Origin: Roseiarcus sp963772555
GTDB taxonomy: Bacteria; Pseudomonadota; Alphaproteobacteria; Rhizobiales; Beijerinckiaceae
NCBI GenBank assembly: GCA_963772555.1
Contig: CAVYXQ010000024.1
Coordinates: 62,001 to 126,000, forward strand
DNA: 64,000 nt
Direction of reading: 5' to 3'
The notes under the pieces: model-generated
The model's input: only the letters and a program-made list of their open reading frames with translations
Databases searched by the model: none
What the model was told of the DNA's origin: nothing
Made by a program: the position numbers and the translations under genes
Shown here: one piece after another, positions 8,254-16,031 of the stretch
How the letters are laid out: the number at the start of each line of letters is the position of its first letter
Numbering within the stretch: position 1 is the first letter of the stretch

Positions 8254-9099
8254 TCAGTCCGGTCCGGTCGCCACAGGGCAGTCGGCCCGGCTGCCCCACT
8301 CGGCCCAGGAGCCGTCGTAGAGGCCCGCGACCTTGCCGCCAGCCTCGTCGACGGCGAGCGCCAGGATCGCCGCGGTGACGCCGGAACCACAACTGGTGAT
8401 GATCGGCTTGCCGAGATCGATCCTGTGCTCGGCGAAGACGGCTCTGAGCGCGTCGGCGGATTTCAGCCGACCGTGCTCGACGATGTCGACGAACGGCAGA
8501 TTGACGCTGCCGGGCATATGGCCGCTTTTCACGCCGGGGCGCGGTTCCGGCGCATCGCCGCGAAAGCGGTCGGCCGGGCGGGCGTCGACGACCTGCGTCG
8601 CCCGGTCTTTCAGCGCTTCCCGCACATCCTCGAGCGAGGCGACGAAATGACGGTCGAGACGAGGGGTGAACGTCCGGGGCTTCGGGTTCGCCTCGCCGCG
8701 CTCCAGCGGCCGGCCTTCCCGGATCCACTGCGGCAGGCCGCCCTCGAGAATTCGCACCGCCTCGACGCCGTAGGCGCGCAGCGTCCACCAGACCCGCGCC
8801 GCGGCAAAGAGGCCGAGCGCATCGTAGACGACGAAATGCATGCCGTCGCCGAGCCCGAGCGCGCCCAGCTCCCCGGCCAGCGCTCCCGGCTTCGGCAGCA
8901 TGTGCGGCAATCCGGTTTCGCGATCCGCGATGGTGTCGATGTCGAAGAAGACCGCGCCGGGAATATGCCCGTCATGGAACTCCGCGAGGCCGATCCGGCC
9001 TGAGGGCGGCAGGTGCCACGACGCGTCGATCACGCCGAGATCCGGCTCGCCGAGCTCGGCCGCGAGCTCGGCCGTTGTGCAGAAGTTCCGCGTCGACAT
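8254..9099 (-). CDS. sseA: Thiosulfate/3-mercaptopyruvate sulfurtransferase
   Basis: 281 residues with two rhodanese domains (about 5-130, inactive, and 150-278, active). The catalytic cysteine is Cys237 in SCGSGVTA. The CGSGVT loop is the form found in 3-mercaptopyruvate sulfurtransferases, as opposed to the CRKGVT of thiosulfate rhodaneses. The enzyme moves sulfur from 3-mercaptopyruvate to an acceptor thiol or cyanide. It is the last gene of cysK-alaX-sseA, with 12 bases between alaX and its ATG, which fits a cysteine/sulfur-handling operon. Confidence 0.92.
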   Translation of the reverse strand: MSTRNFCTTAELAAELGEPDLGVIDASWHLPPSGRIGLAEFHDGHIPGAVFFDIDTIADRETGLPHMLPKPGALAGELGALGLGDGMHFVVYDALGLFAAARVWWTLRAYGVEAVRILEGGLPQWIREGRPLERGEANPKPRTFTPRLDRHFVASLEDVREALKDRATQVVDARPADRFRGDAPEPRPGVKSGHMPGSVNLPFVDIVEHGRLKSADALRAVFAEHRIDLGKPIITSCGSGVTAAILALAVDEAGGKVAGLYDGSWAEWGSRADCPVATGPD

Positions 9100-9111
9100 T
9101 TCGAGGCTCCG

Positions 9112-9825
9112 TCAGGTCGAAGCGAGCATGATGCGCACACGGCGGTTGATCCTGCCCTTCTTCTCGATCTGGGTGACCGCAGCGCGGCCGATCTCGCCCG
9201 TCCGGGCGACATGCGTGCCGCCGCAGGGCTGGAGGTCCAGGTTCTCGATCGCCGCCAGCCGGACGCGGCCGGTTCCGGTCGGAGGCTTCACCGACATGGT
9301 CTTGACCAGGGCCGGATTGGCCGCCAGCTCCGCGTCGCTGATCCAGCGCTGGCTGACCCTCGCGTCGAGGGCAATGAGTTCGTTGAGCCGGCGCTTGACC
9401 TCGGCCTTGTCCAGCGCTGTTTCGCCCGAGTCGAAGTCGAGCCGGCCCTCGGCGTCGCCGACCGAGCCGCCGGTCACCGGGAAAGGCAGCACCACGGAAA
9501 GCAGGTGCAGCGCGGTATGGGCGCGCATGCGCTTGAAGCGCCGCTCCCAGTCGATGCGCGCGACGATTTCCGCGCCGGGTCGCAGCGCCGCGACGCCACC
9601 CTCCGGCACATGCAGGATCGTCTTGCGGTCTGCATCATAGACGGCATTGACGATCGGGACCGACTGGCCGTCTCCAAGCACAAGGGCGCCCTGGTCGCCG
9701 GCCTGTCCGCCGCCTTGCGGGTAGAACACGGTGCGATCCAGCACAATGCCGCGCACGTCAACGGAAAGGACCAGGGCGGTCGTCTCCTTGAGGTACGCGT
9801 CGGCGCGGAAGAGAGGCTCGGTCAT
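9112..9825 (-). CDS. Alanyl-tRNA editing protein (AlaX family)
   Basis: 237 residues, homologous to the editing domain of alanyl-tRNA synthetase. It hydrolyses tRNA-Ala mischarged with serine or glycine. Zinc ligands are visible: His103 and His107 in HTALH, and Cys201 and His205 in CGGTH. The N-terminal FYPQGGGQAGD motif is intact. The ATG overlaps the cysK stop by one base (TGATG), indicating coupled translation, so the editing factor is made together with cysteine synthase. It lacks the C-terminal extension of longer AlaX forms. Confidence 0.9.
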   Translation of the reverse strand: MTEPLFRADAYLKETTALVLSVDVRGIVLDRTVFYPQGGGQAGDQGALVLGDGQSVPIVNAVYDADRKTILHVPEGGVAALRPGAEIVARIDWERRFKRMRAHTALHLLSVVLPFPVTGGSVGDAEGRLDFDSGETALDKAEVKRRLNELIALDARVSQRWISDAELAANPALVKTMSVKPPTGTGRVRLAAIENLDLQPCGGTHVARTGEIGRAAVTQIEKKGRINRRVRIMLAST

Positions 9826-10856
9826 CAGACGAATACCCGGGGCGCGCGCGCCTCCGCCTCGAGCCACGCCGGAACGGCGAGGCCTTTCGAGCGCAGGAAC
9901 GCTGGGTTGAAGAGCTTGGAGGCGTAGCGTGTGCCCGAGTCGCACAGGAGCGTCACGATCGTGTTTCCGGGGCCGAGCTCACGGGCGAGGCGAATGGCCC
10001 CGGCGATGTTGATGCCCGAGGAGCCCCCGAGCAGCAGCCCCTCGTGAATCACGAGGTCGAAGACGATCGGCAGCGCCTCTTCGTCGGGGATCTGATAGGC
10101 CATGTCGATCGGCGCGTCCTCGAGGTTCGCGGTGACCCGCCCCTGTCCGATGCCTTCGGTGATTGAGGAGCCGGAACTCTTGAGTTCGCCGGTCGTGTAG
10201 AAGGAGTAGAGGGCCGCGCCCATCGGGTCGGCGAGGGCGATCTTGATGCGGGGATCGCGCTCCTTCAGCGCCATGCCGACCCCGGCGATGGTGCCGCCCG
10301 AACCGACCGCGCTGACGAAGCCGTCGACCGCGCCGTCGAGATCGTCGAAAATCTCCGGCCCGGTCGTCTGGTAGTGGCCGCGGCGGTTGGCGACATTGTC
10401 GAACTGATTGGCCCAGATCGCGCCGTTCGGTTCTGTGTTCGCCATCGCCTCGGCGAGGCGCCCGGAATAGCGCACGTAATTGTTGGGGTTCGAATAGGGA
10501 ACGGCGGGGACCTCAATGAGTTCGGCTCCCGCAAGACGCAGCATGTCCTTCTTTTCCTGGGACTGGGTGTCGGGGATGACGATGACGGCGCGATACCCGA
10601 GCGCGCTGGCGACCATTGCGATGCCGATCCCGGTGTTGCCCGCAGTCCCCTCGACGACCGCGCCGCCGGGCCTGAGCGCGCGGCGCGCGACCGCGTCGCC
10701 GATGATCGCCAGCGCCGCGCGGTCCTTGACCGATCCGCCTGGGTTCATGAATTCGGCCTTGCCCAAGATCGTGCACCCGGTCGCCTCGGACGCCGCCCGC
10801 AGCCGGATGAGCGGCGTACGGCCGATCGCGCCAACGACATCGCGATAGAACTTCAT
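9825..10856 (-). CDS. cysK: Cysteine synthase A (O-acetylserine sulfhydrylase)
   Basis: 343 residues. The PLP-binding lysine is Lys44 in NPGGSVKDRAAL; the phosphate-binding GTAGNTGIG loop is near residue 70 and the GSSGINIAGA serine motif near 285. It makes L-cysteine from O-acetyl-L-serine and sulfide. The length slightly exceeds the usual 310-325, with extra residues at the C-terminus (EAEARAPRVFV). It leads the cysK-alaX-sseA operon; the ATG has a GAGGAGCCCG ribosome-binding region. Confidence 0.92.
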   Translation of the reverse strand: MKFYRDVVGAIGRTPLIRLRAASEATGCTILGKAEFMNPGGSVKDRAALAIIGDAVARRALRPGGAVVEGTAGNTGIGIAMVASALGYRAVIVIPDTQSQEKKDMLRLAGAELIEVPAVPYSNPNNYVRYSGRLAEAMANTEPNGAIWANQFDNVANRRGHYQTTGPEIFDDLDGAVDGFVSAVGSGGTIAGVGMALKERDPRIKIALADPMGAALYSFYTTGELKSSGSSITEGIGQGRVTANLEDAPIDMAYQIPDEEALPIVFDLVIHEGLLLGGSSGINIAGAIRLARELGPGNTIVTLLCDSGTRYASKLFNPAFLRSKGLAVPAWLEAEARAPRVFV

Positions 10857-10952
10857 CGGGCTCCTCGGAAATACGTTCCGAAGTTAGGCAAAGCCGCGTC
10901 TTGCGGCAAGGTCGCGTCTCGCCATAAGGCGAAAGACCGAAGAGGGGCCAGA

Positions 10953-11894
10953 GTGTTCTACATCGCTTCGAAAATCTTCTGGGTGTTCCTGTCCCCAATC
11001 GCCTTTCTGCTTGCCGCGGCTTTGTTCGGCGCGCTCCTCGGCCGCTCGCAGACGGGCCGCGCGACAGCGATCGGGGCGATCCTCTTCCTGATCGCCGCCG
11101 GCCTGACGCCGTTCGGGCTCGTCCTGATTACTCCCCTGGAGAACAGGTTTCCGCAGCCCCCGGCCGACATGCCGGCGCCTTTCGGGATCATCATCCTGGG
11201 CGGCGCGGTCAATGGTCCAGTCAGCAAGGCGCGCGATCAGGTCGTGCTGGACGAAGGCGAGCGCGTCGTCCAGGCCGCCATCCTCGCCAGGCGCTACCCG
11301 CAGGCGCGGATTGTCTTCACCGGCGGGAACGGGCTTCTGACGGAATCGGAATCAACAGAGGCGCCGGAGGCGCGGAGGCTTCTCGCCGAACTCGGGGTCG
11401 ACCCAGCCCGCATCACTTTGGAGGAGAAGTCCCTCAACACTGACCAAAACGCCCGTTTCACCGCTGCCATGCTCCGCTCCGAACTGTCGCAACGATGGCT
11501 GCTGGTCACATCCGCCTTTCATATGCCCCGTGCGATGGGCGTCTTCAGGAAGGCGGGATTCAACGTCACCGCGTACCCGGTCGCCTTCCGGACGCTCGGC
11601 CCCGGAAAAGGCTGGCAATGGGACTTCGATCCGGCGCGCAATCTCAGGATCTTCGAGATCGCCACACGCGAATGGATCGGCCTCGCCGCTTATTGGGCGA
11701 GCGGCAGAACCCGCCATCTCTTCCCGGGGCCCGGCGATGACGGGCTCGCGGAGGGCGTCAGCACGCTAACGGAAGACGGCTCTTGGGAACGGGCTTTCGC
11801 CGTCGACGTCAGGGGCACAAGCCTTCGGTCGCCTTCCTGGCTGCGATGTCTATCGCCAAGCAGTCGGTTTCGACCAGAACACGGGTCTTGTTGA
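10953..11894 (+). CDS. YdcF-family (DUF218) membrane-anchored protein
   Basis: 313 residues from a GTG preceded by GAGGGGCC. Two N-terminal membrane segments (about 8-30 and 35-58) are followed by a DUF218 domain with GIIILGGAVN, FTGGNG, EEKSLNTDQNA and VTSAFHMPRAMGVF. Relatives such as ElyC/YdcF work in the cell envelope. The domain ends near LFPGPG; the last 50 or so residues look unlike the family and the reading frame runs 86 bases into the convergent gene, so the native stop may have been lost by a small indel around 11727. Divergent from cysK. Confidence 0.75.
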   Translation: MFYIASKIFWVFLSPIAFLLAAALFGALLGRSQTGRATAIGAILFLIAAGLTPFGLVLITPLENRFPQPPADMPAPFGIIILGGAVNGPVSKARDQVVLDEGERVVQAAILARRYPQARIVFTGGNGLLTESESTEAPEARRLLAELGVDPARITLEEKSLNTDQNARFTAAMLRSELSQRWLLVTSAFHMPRAMGVFRKAGFNVTAYPVAFRTLGPGKGWQWDFDPARNLRIFEIATREWIGLAAYWASGRTRHLFPGPGDDGLAEGVSTLTEDGSWERAFAVDVRGTSLRSPSWLRCLSPSSRFRPEHGSC

Positions 11895-12150
11895 TCACAG
11901 CAAAATGATCATCCATCAGCACGTGGGCTTCGTAGCAGATCTGCCGGGTCTTGTCCGTCATGCTCTGCACGAGGCCCTCGTAGTACAACTTGATGGCGAT
12001 GAGGCGCGCGTCGATCGCGATGCTCTGCAAGGCGTTCCTATCAGAACATTGGCCCGGCCGGCTGACGGTGATCACTGCCTCTGACGGAGAGCAGCAGCCA
12101 AAAAACATGAGCGCCGCCGGCAGGATCGCCGCTGGAAGGAAAGGACGCAT
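11809..12150 (-). CDS. Small exported protein, possible lipoprotein
   Basis: 113 residues. The N-terminus MRPFLPAAILPAALMFFGC is a signal peptide with a poor lipobox (FFGC-C). The rest is soluble, with several cysteines (near residues 35, 72, 97 and 112) that could form disulfides in the periplasm. No family is recognised. The Met at 12150 was chosen because the upstream frame is Pro/Ser/Arg-rich noise. Its 3' end overlaps the 3' end of the convergent YdcF-like gene. Confidence 0.55.
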   Translation of the reverse strand: MRPFLPAAILPAALMFFGCCSPSEAVITVSRPGQCSDRNALQSIAIDARLIAIKLYYEGLVQSMTDKTRQICYEAHVLMDDHFAVINKTRVLVETDCLAIDIAARKATEGLCP

Positions 12151-12290
12151 CGGGTTGGCTCGCGATGGGTTTGAGGAAGAGGCGTCAGCCGACGGGACGA
12201 TTGGTCCGAGCCGCCACCGTGAACTTACGACAATTTCGCTCGGGGCAACAGGGTTGCGCCCGGCAACGGGATGACTAGACTGTAGGCGCC

Positions 12291-13301
12291 ATGCAATTTG
12301 CCCAAACGTTAGGCAGTCAGCCGCTTGCGGTGGGCGCGGTTCGGCTCGAGGGCCAAGCCCTGCTCGCCCCAATGTCCGGCGTCAGCGATCTCGCGATGCG
12401 GCGGATCGCGCGCCGGTTTGGCGCGACTCTCGTCTTCTCCGAGATGGTCGCCGCGGAGACCTTCCTCGCAGGCGACGCCGAGGCGCTGATGCGATCGGAG
12501 GGCGATGGGGTCTTCCCGCATGCGGTGCAGCTTCTCGGCCGTGAACCGCGGGCGCTGGCCGAAGCCGCGCGTCGGGTCGAATCGGCAGGAGCGGCGATCA
12601 TCGACCTCAATTTCGGCTGCCCTGCGCGCCGAGTCTCGGGCGCTCTCGCCGGAGCGGCGCTGATGCGCGACCTGGACCACGCCGAGAGAATCGTCGCCGC
12701 GGTCGTCGCGGCCGTCTCGGCGCCGGTGACGATCAAGATGCGTCTCGGCTGGGACGAGACGTCGTTGACCGCGCCCGAGCTTGCGAGCCGGGCGGAGCGG
12801 GCAGGAGCCCGGATGGCGACCGTTCATGGGCGCACCCGCATGCAATTTTACGAGGGTCGAGCCGACTGGAAGGCGATCCGCGCGGTTGTGGACGCGGTCG
12901 CCATTCCAGTGGTGGTGAACGGTGATTGCGTCAGCCTCGAGGTCGCGAGAGCCATGCTGCTTCAGTCGGGGGCGCGAGTGGTGATGATGGGGAGAGCGGC
13001 GCTCGGAGCGCCTTGGCTCGTCGGCGCGATCGCGACGGCGCTGGCCGATGGGGGTCCGCTCCGCTTGCCGCCGGTTTCGGCGCGGCGGGACGCAGCGCTC
13101 GAACACCTTGATTGGCTCCTCGGCAAGCTCGGCCCCTCGTCTGGCCTTCGTCACGCTCGGAAGCATCTTGCGGCTTATGCCGAGGCAGCTGAAGCGCCGG
13201 CGCAGCTCAGACACGACCTGGTGACGACCAGCGATCCGGCTCGCGCGCTCGACCTGCTCGGACGCGCCTTCGATTCGGAGCCCGCGAGGGCGGCGGCATG
13301 A
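12291..13301 (+). CDS. dusB: tRNA-dihydrouridine synthase
   Basis: 336 residues, a TIM-barrel flavoprotein that reduces uridines in the tRNA D-loop. Visible motifs: APMSGVSD near residue 26, DLNFGCPARRV with the catalytic Cys110, KMRLGWD near 140, and VHGRTRMQFYEG near 175. In alphaproteobacteria this gene (also called nifR3) is the first of the ntr cluster. Its stop overlaps the ntrB start (ATGA), so the two are translationally coupled. The opening stretch before VRLEGQALLAPM could be shorter if a later start is used. Confidence 0.9.
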   Translation: MQFAQTLGSQPLAVGAVRLEGQALLAPMSGVSDLAMRRIARRFGATLVFSEMVAAETFLAGDAEALMRSEGDGVFPHAVQLLGREPRALAEAARRVESAGAAIIDLNFGCPARRVSGALAGAALMRDLDHAERIVAAVVAAVSAPVTIKMRLGWDETSLTAPELASRAERAGARMATVHGRTRMQFYEGRADWKAIRAVVDAVAIPVVVNGDCVSLEVARAMLLQSGARVVMMGRAALGAPWLVGAIATALADGGPLRLPPVSARRDAALEHLDWLLGKLGPSSGLRHARKHLAAYAEAAEAPAQLRHDLVTTSDPARALDLLGRAFDSEPARAAA

Positions 13302-14408
13302 CGGCCCCCTTCCACAGAACGTCGGACCCGGCCAAAGTACTGAACGCGCTCGCTCAGCCCCTCGTGACGGTCGACGGACAAGGGAACGTGATCGACGCGA
13401 ACATCGCCGCCGAGACCTTTTTTGACGCCGGCAGGTCGGCGCTGCTCCGTTCCCGCCTGACCGATCTCTTGCCTTTCGGGTCTCCAGTTCTCAGCTTGGT
13501 CGCGGAGGCCATCGCCAATCAGGCGACCGTCACCGGCTATAAGATCGACATTTCGACGCCGAAAACGGGAAATCGCGGCCCTGTCGACGTTTTCATCGCT
13601 CCTTTGCCTCAGCCAAGCGATGCTGTCGCAATTATGCTGCAAGAACGGGCAATTGCTGAGAAAATAGACAGGCAACTGACCCATCGCAACGCTGCCCGCT
13701 CAATTACCGCGCTGGGGCTCATGCTGGCTCATGAGATCAAGAACCCACTCTCGGGAATCCGCGGAGCGGCGCAATTGCTCGAGGGCAGCGTGAGCGATGA
13801 GGACCGCGCGCTGACTCGGCTGATCTGCGACGAGACGGACCGGATCGTGAAGCTCGTGGATCGGATGCAGTCATTCTCCGAACTCGAAGCCGTCGCAATG
13901 GGAAAGCCTCAACATTCATGCTGTGCTTGATCATGTGAAACGACTGGCCCAGGCCGGCTTTGCACGCCATGTCCGCTTTACCGAGGTCTACGATCCGTCG
14001 CTGCCGCACGTTTACGGCTCAAGAGACCAGTTGATCCAAGTGTTCCTGAATTTAGTCAAGAACGCCGCAGAAGCCATTGGGGACAACAGCATTGACAGCG
14101 AGATCACCTTGACCACGGCTTATCGGCCGGGCGTACGCTTGCGCAACGCGCCAAGTGCCGACCCAGTAGCTCTGCCGCTCGAAATCTGTGTGCGGGACAA
14201 CGGTCCGGGAATCGCGCCTGAGATCCTCGGGAACCTGTTCGATCCGTTCGTCACCACCAAACCGCAGGGCTCTGGTCTGGGTCTTGCACTGGTTGCAAAA
14301 CTGGTCGGCGACCACGGCGGCACGATCGAGTGCGAGTCCTATCCGCGCCGGACGACGTTTCGCGTCCTGATGCCGCTGCGGTCGCCGCGCGCCGCCCTCC
14401 TGAGATGA
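13298..14408 (+). pseudogene. ntrB: Nitrogen regulation sensor histidine kinase NtrB, split by +1 frameshift
   Basis: NtrB phosphorylates and dephosphorylates NtrC in response to nitrogen status. Here it is in two frames. 13298-13930 encodes 210 residues: a PAS domain and the dimerisation/phosphotransfer helix with His145 in AHEIKNPLSGIRGAAQ. 13923-14408 encodes the ATPase domain: N-box NLVKNAAEAIGD, G1 DNGPGI, G2 GSGLGLALV. Dropping one G from the GGG run at 13900-13902 joins them smoothly (EAVAMESLNIHAVLDHVKRLA). Either the sequence has an indel error or the gene is broken. The second frame has its own GTG at 13923, overlapping the first stop, so split translation cannot be excluded. Confidence 0.85.
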
Positions 14409-14443
14409 GGGATGCGGCCCGTCAGGGCGGAGGAGCATGACGA

Positions 14444-15928
14444 ATGCCGTCAGGGCAAATTCTGGTTGCCGACGACGACGCTGGGATTCGGACCGTGCTG
14501 AATCAGGCGCTGACTCGGGCGGGTTATGAAGTGCGCGCCACCGGAACGGTCGCCGGGCTTTGGCGATGGGTCGCCGCCGGCGACGGGGATCTGGTCATCA
14601 CCGACGTTGTCATGCCCGACGACAATGCCTTCGACCTCCTGCCTCGCATCAAGCGGATGCGCCCGGATCTGCCGATCATCGTCATGAGCGCGCAGAACAC
14701 CTTCATGACCGCCATCAAGGCTTCCGAAAGGGGCGCATACGAGTACTTGCCCAAACCGTTCGACCTGCGGGAGCTGGTGGCCATCGTCGGACGGGCGCTG
14801 GCTGAGCCTCGGCGGCGCCCGGAGGAGCCGGACACGCGCCAGCCGATCGAGGCGATGCCCATTGTTGGCCGCTCGGCGGCCATGCAGGATATTTTTCGCG
14901 TCCTCGCGCGGCTGATGCAGACGGATCTCACCGTCATGATCTCCGGGGAGTCGGGGACGGGCAAGGAGCTCGTGGCCCGCGCGTTGCACGACTATGGCAA
15001 GCGGAAGTCGGGCCCTTTTGTCGCCATCAACATGGCCGCGATCCCACGCGACCTCATCGAGAGCGAACTGTTCGGGCACGAGAAAGGAGCCTTCACCGGC
15101 GCTGCCGCCCGCTCGGTCGGACGTTTCGAGCAGGCGGAAGGAGGCACGCTTTTTCTCGACGAGATCGGCGACATGCCGATGGAGGCGCAAACGCGCCTCC
15201 TGCGCGTCCTGCAGCAGGGCGAATACACGACGGTCGGCGGACGGACGCCGATCAAGACCAACGTGCGGATTGTGGCGGCAACGAACAAGGACTTGCGCTT
15301 CGCTATCCAGCAGGGGGCTTTTCGCGAGGATCTTTTCTTTCGCCTCAATGTCGTGCCGATCCGTATCCCGCCTTTGCGGGAACGCTCCGAGGACATCCCC
15401 GATCTCGTGCGGTCTTTCTTTCAGCGCGGCGTCGCAGAGGGATTGTCGCCAAAAGCGATCGAACCCGCGGCGATGGAGCGGATGCGGCGCTATTCGTGGC
15501 CCGGCAATGTCCGCGAACTGGAAAACCTGACGCGACGGTTGGCCGCGCTTTATCCGCAGGAGGTCATCTCCGATTCCCTGATCGAAGCCGAACTGAACGT
15601 GGGAATCGAGACGCCGCTTGCGCCCATAGCAAGCGACGAGGGCAAACGCCGAGGGGCGGCAACCGCCGCTCCAATCGGCGGAGACGGCTTCGAGTCCGCG
15701 GTGGAGCGCGCGATCGCCGATCTCTTCCGTTCCTTCGGCGGCGGTCCTCCTCCAGTCGGCCTCTATCATCGGGTGCTACACGATCTCGAAGCGCCCCTGA
15801 TCGCCGCCACGCTCGCCATCACCCGAGGAAACCAGATCAAGGCCGCGGAAATCCTCGGGCTTAACCGAAACACGCTACGCAAGAAGATCCGCGACCTGAA
15901 TCTGCGCGGGATGCCGAGCTTTCGCTGA
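14444..15928 (+). CDS. ntrC: Nitrogen regulator NtrC, sigma-54-dependent activator
   Basis: 494 residues in three parts. The receiver domain (1-120) has the phospho-acceptor Asp54 in ITDVVMPD and Lys104 in LPKPFD. The AAA+ domain (about 140-380) has Walker A GESGTGKE (168-175) and a perfect GAFTGA loop (215-220), which contacts sigma-54. A Fis-type HTH is at the C-terminus (AAEILGLNRNTLRKKIRDL). It activates nitrogen-assimilation genes when phosphorylated by NtrB. It starts 35 bases after the end of ntrB. Confidence 0.96.
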   Translation: MPSGQILVADDDAGIRTVLNQALTRAGYEVRATGTVAGLWRWVAAGDGDLVITDVVMPDDNAFDLLPRIKRMRPDLPIIVMSAQNTFMTAIKASERGAYEYLPKPFDLRELVAIVGRALAEPRRRPEEPDTRQPIEAMPIVGRSAAMQDIFRVLARLMQTDLTVMISGESGTGKELVARALHDYGKRKSGPFVAINMAAIPRDLIESELFGHEKGAFTGAAARSVGRFEQAEGGTLFLDEIGDMPMEAQTRLLRVLQQGEYTTVGGRTPIKTNVRIVAATNKDLRFAIQQGAFREDLFFRLNVVPIRIPPLRERSEDIPDLVRSFFQRGVAEGLSPKAIEPAAMERMRRYSWPGNVRELENLTRRLAALYPQEVISDSLIEAELNVGIETPLAPIASDEGKRRGAATAAPIGGDGFESAVERAIADLFRSFGGGPPPVGLYHRVLHDLEAPLIAATLAITRGNQIKAAEILGLNRNTLRKKIRDLNLRGMPSFR

Positions 15929-16031
15929 CGGCGCCGCCAAAATGTCGTAATTTGGCAACATCGTTGCAAGATTGCAACTAGCGTGGCGCCTTCGCGATTC
16001 GTCGTGGCGTTGCTGATGTGCGGTTCGGGGT

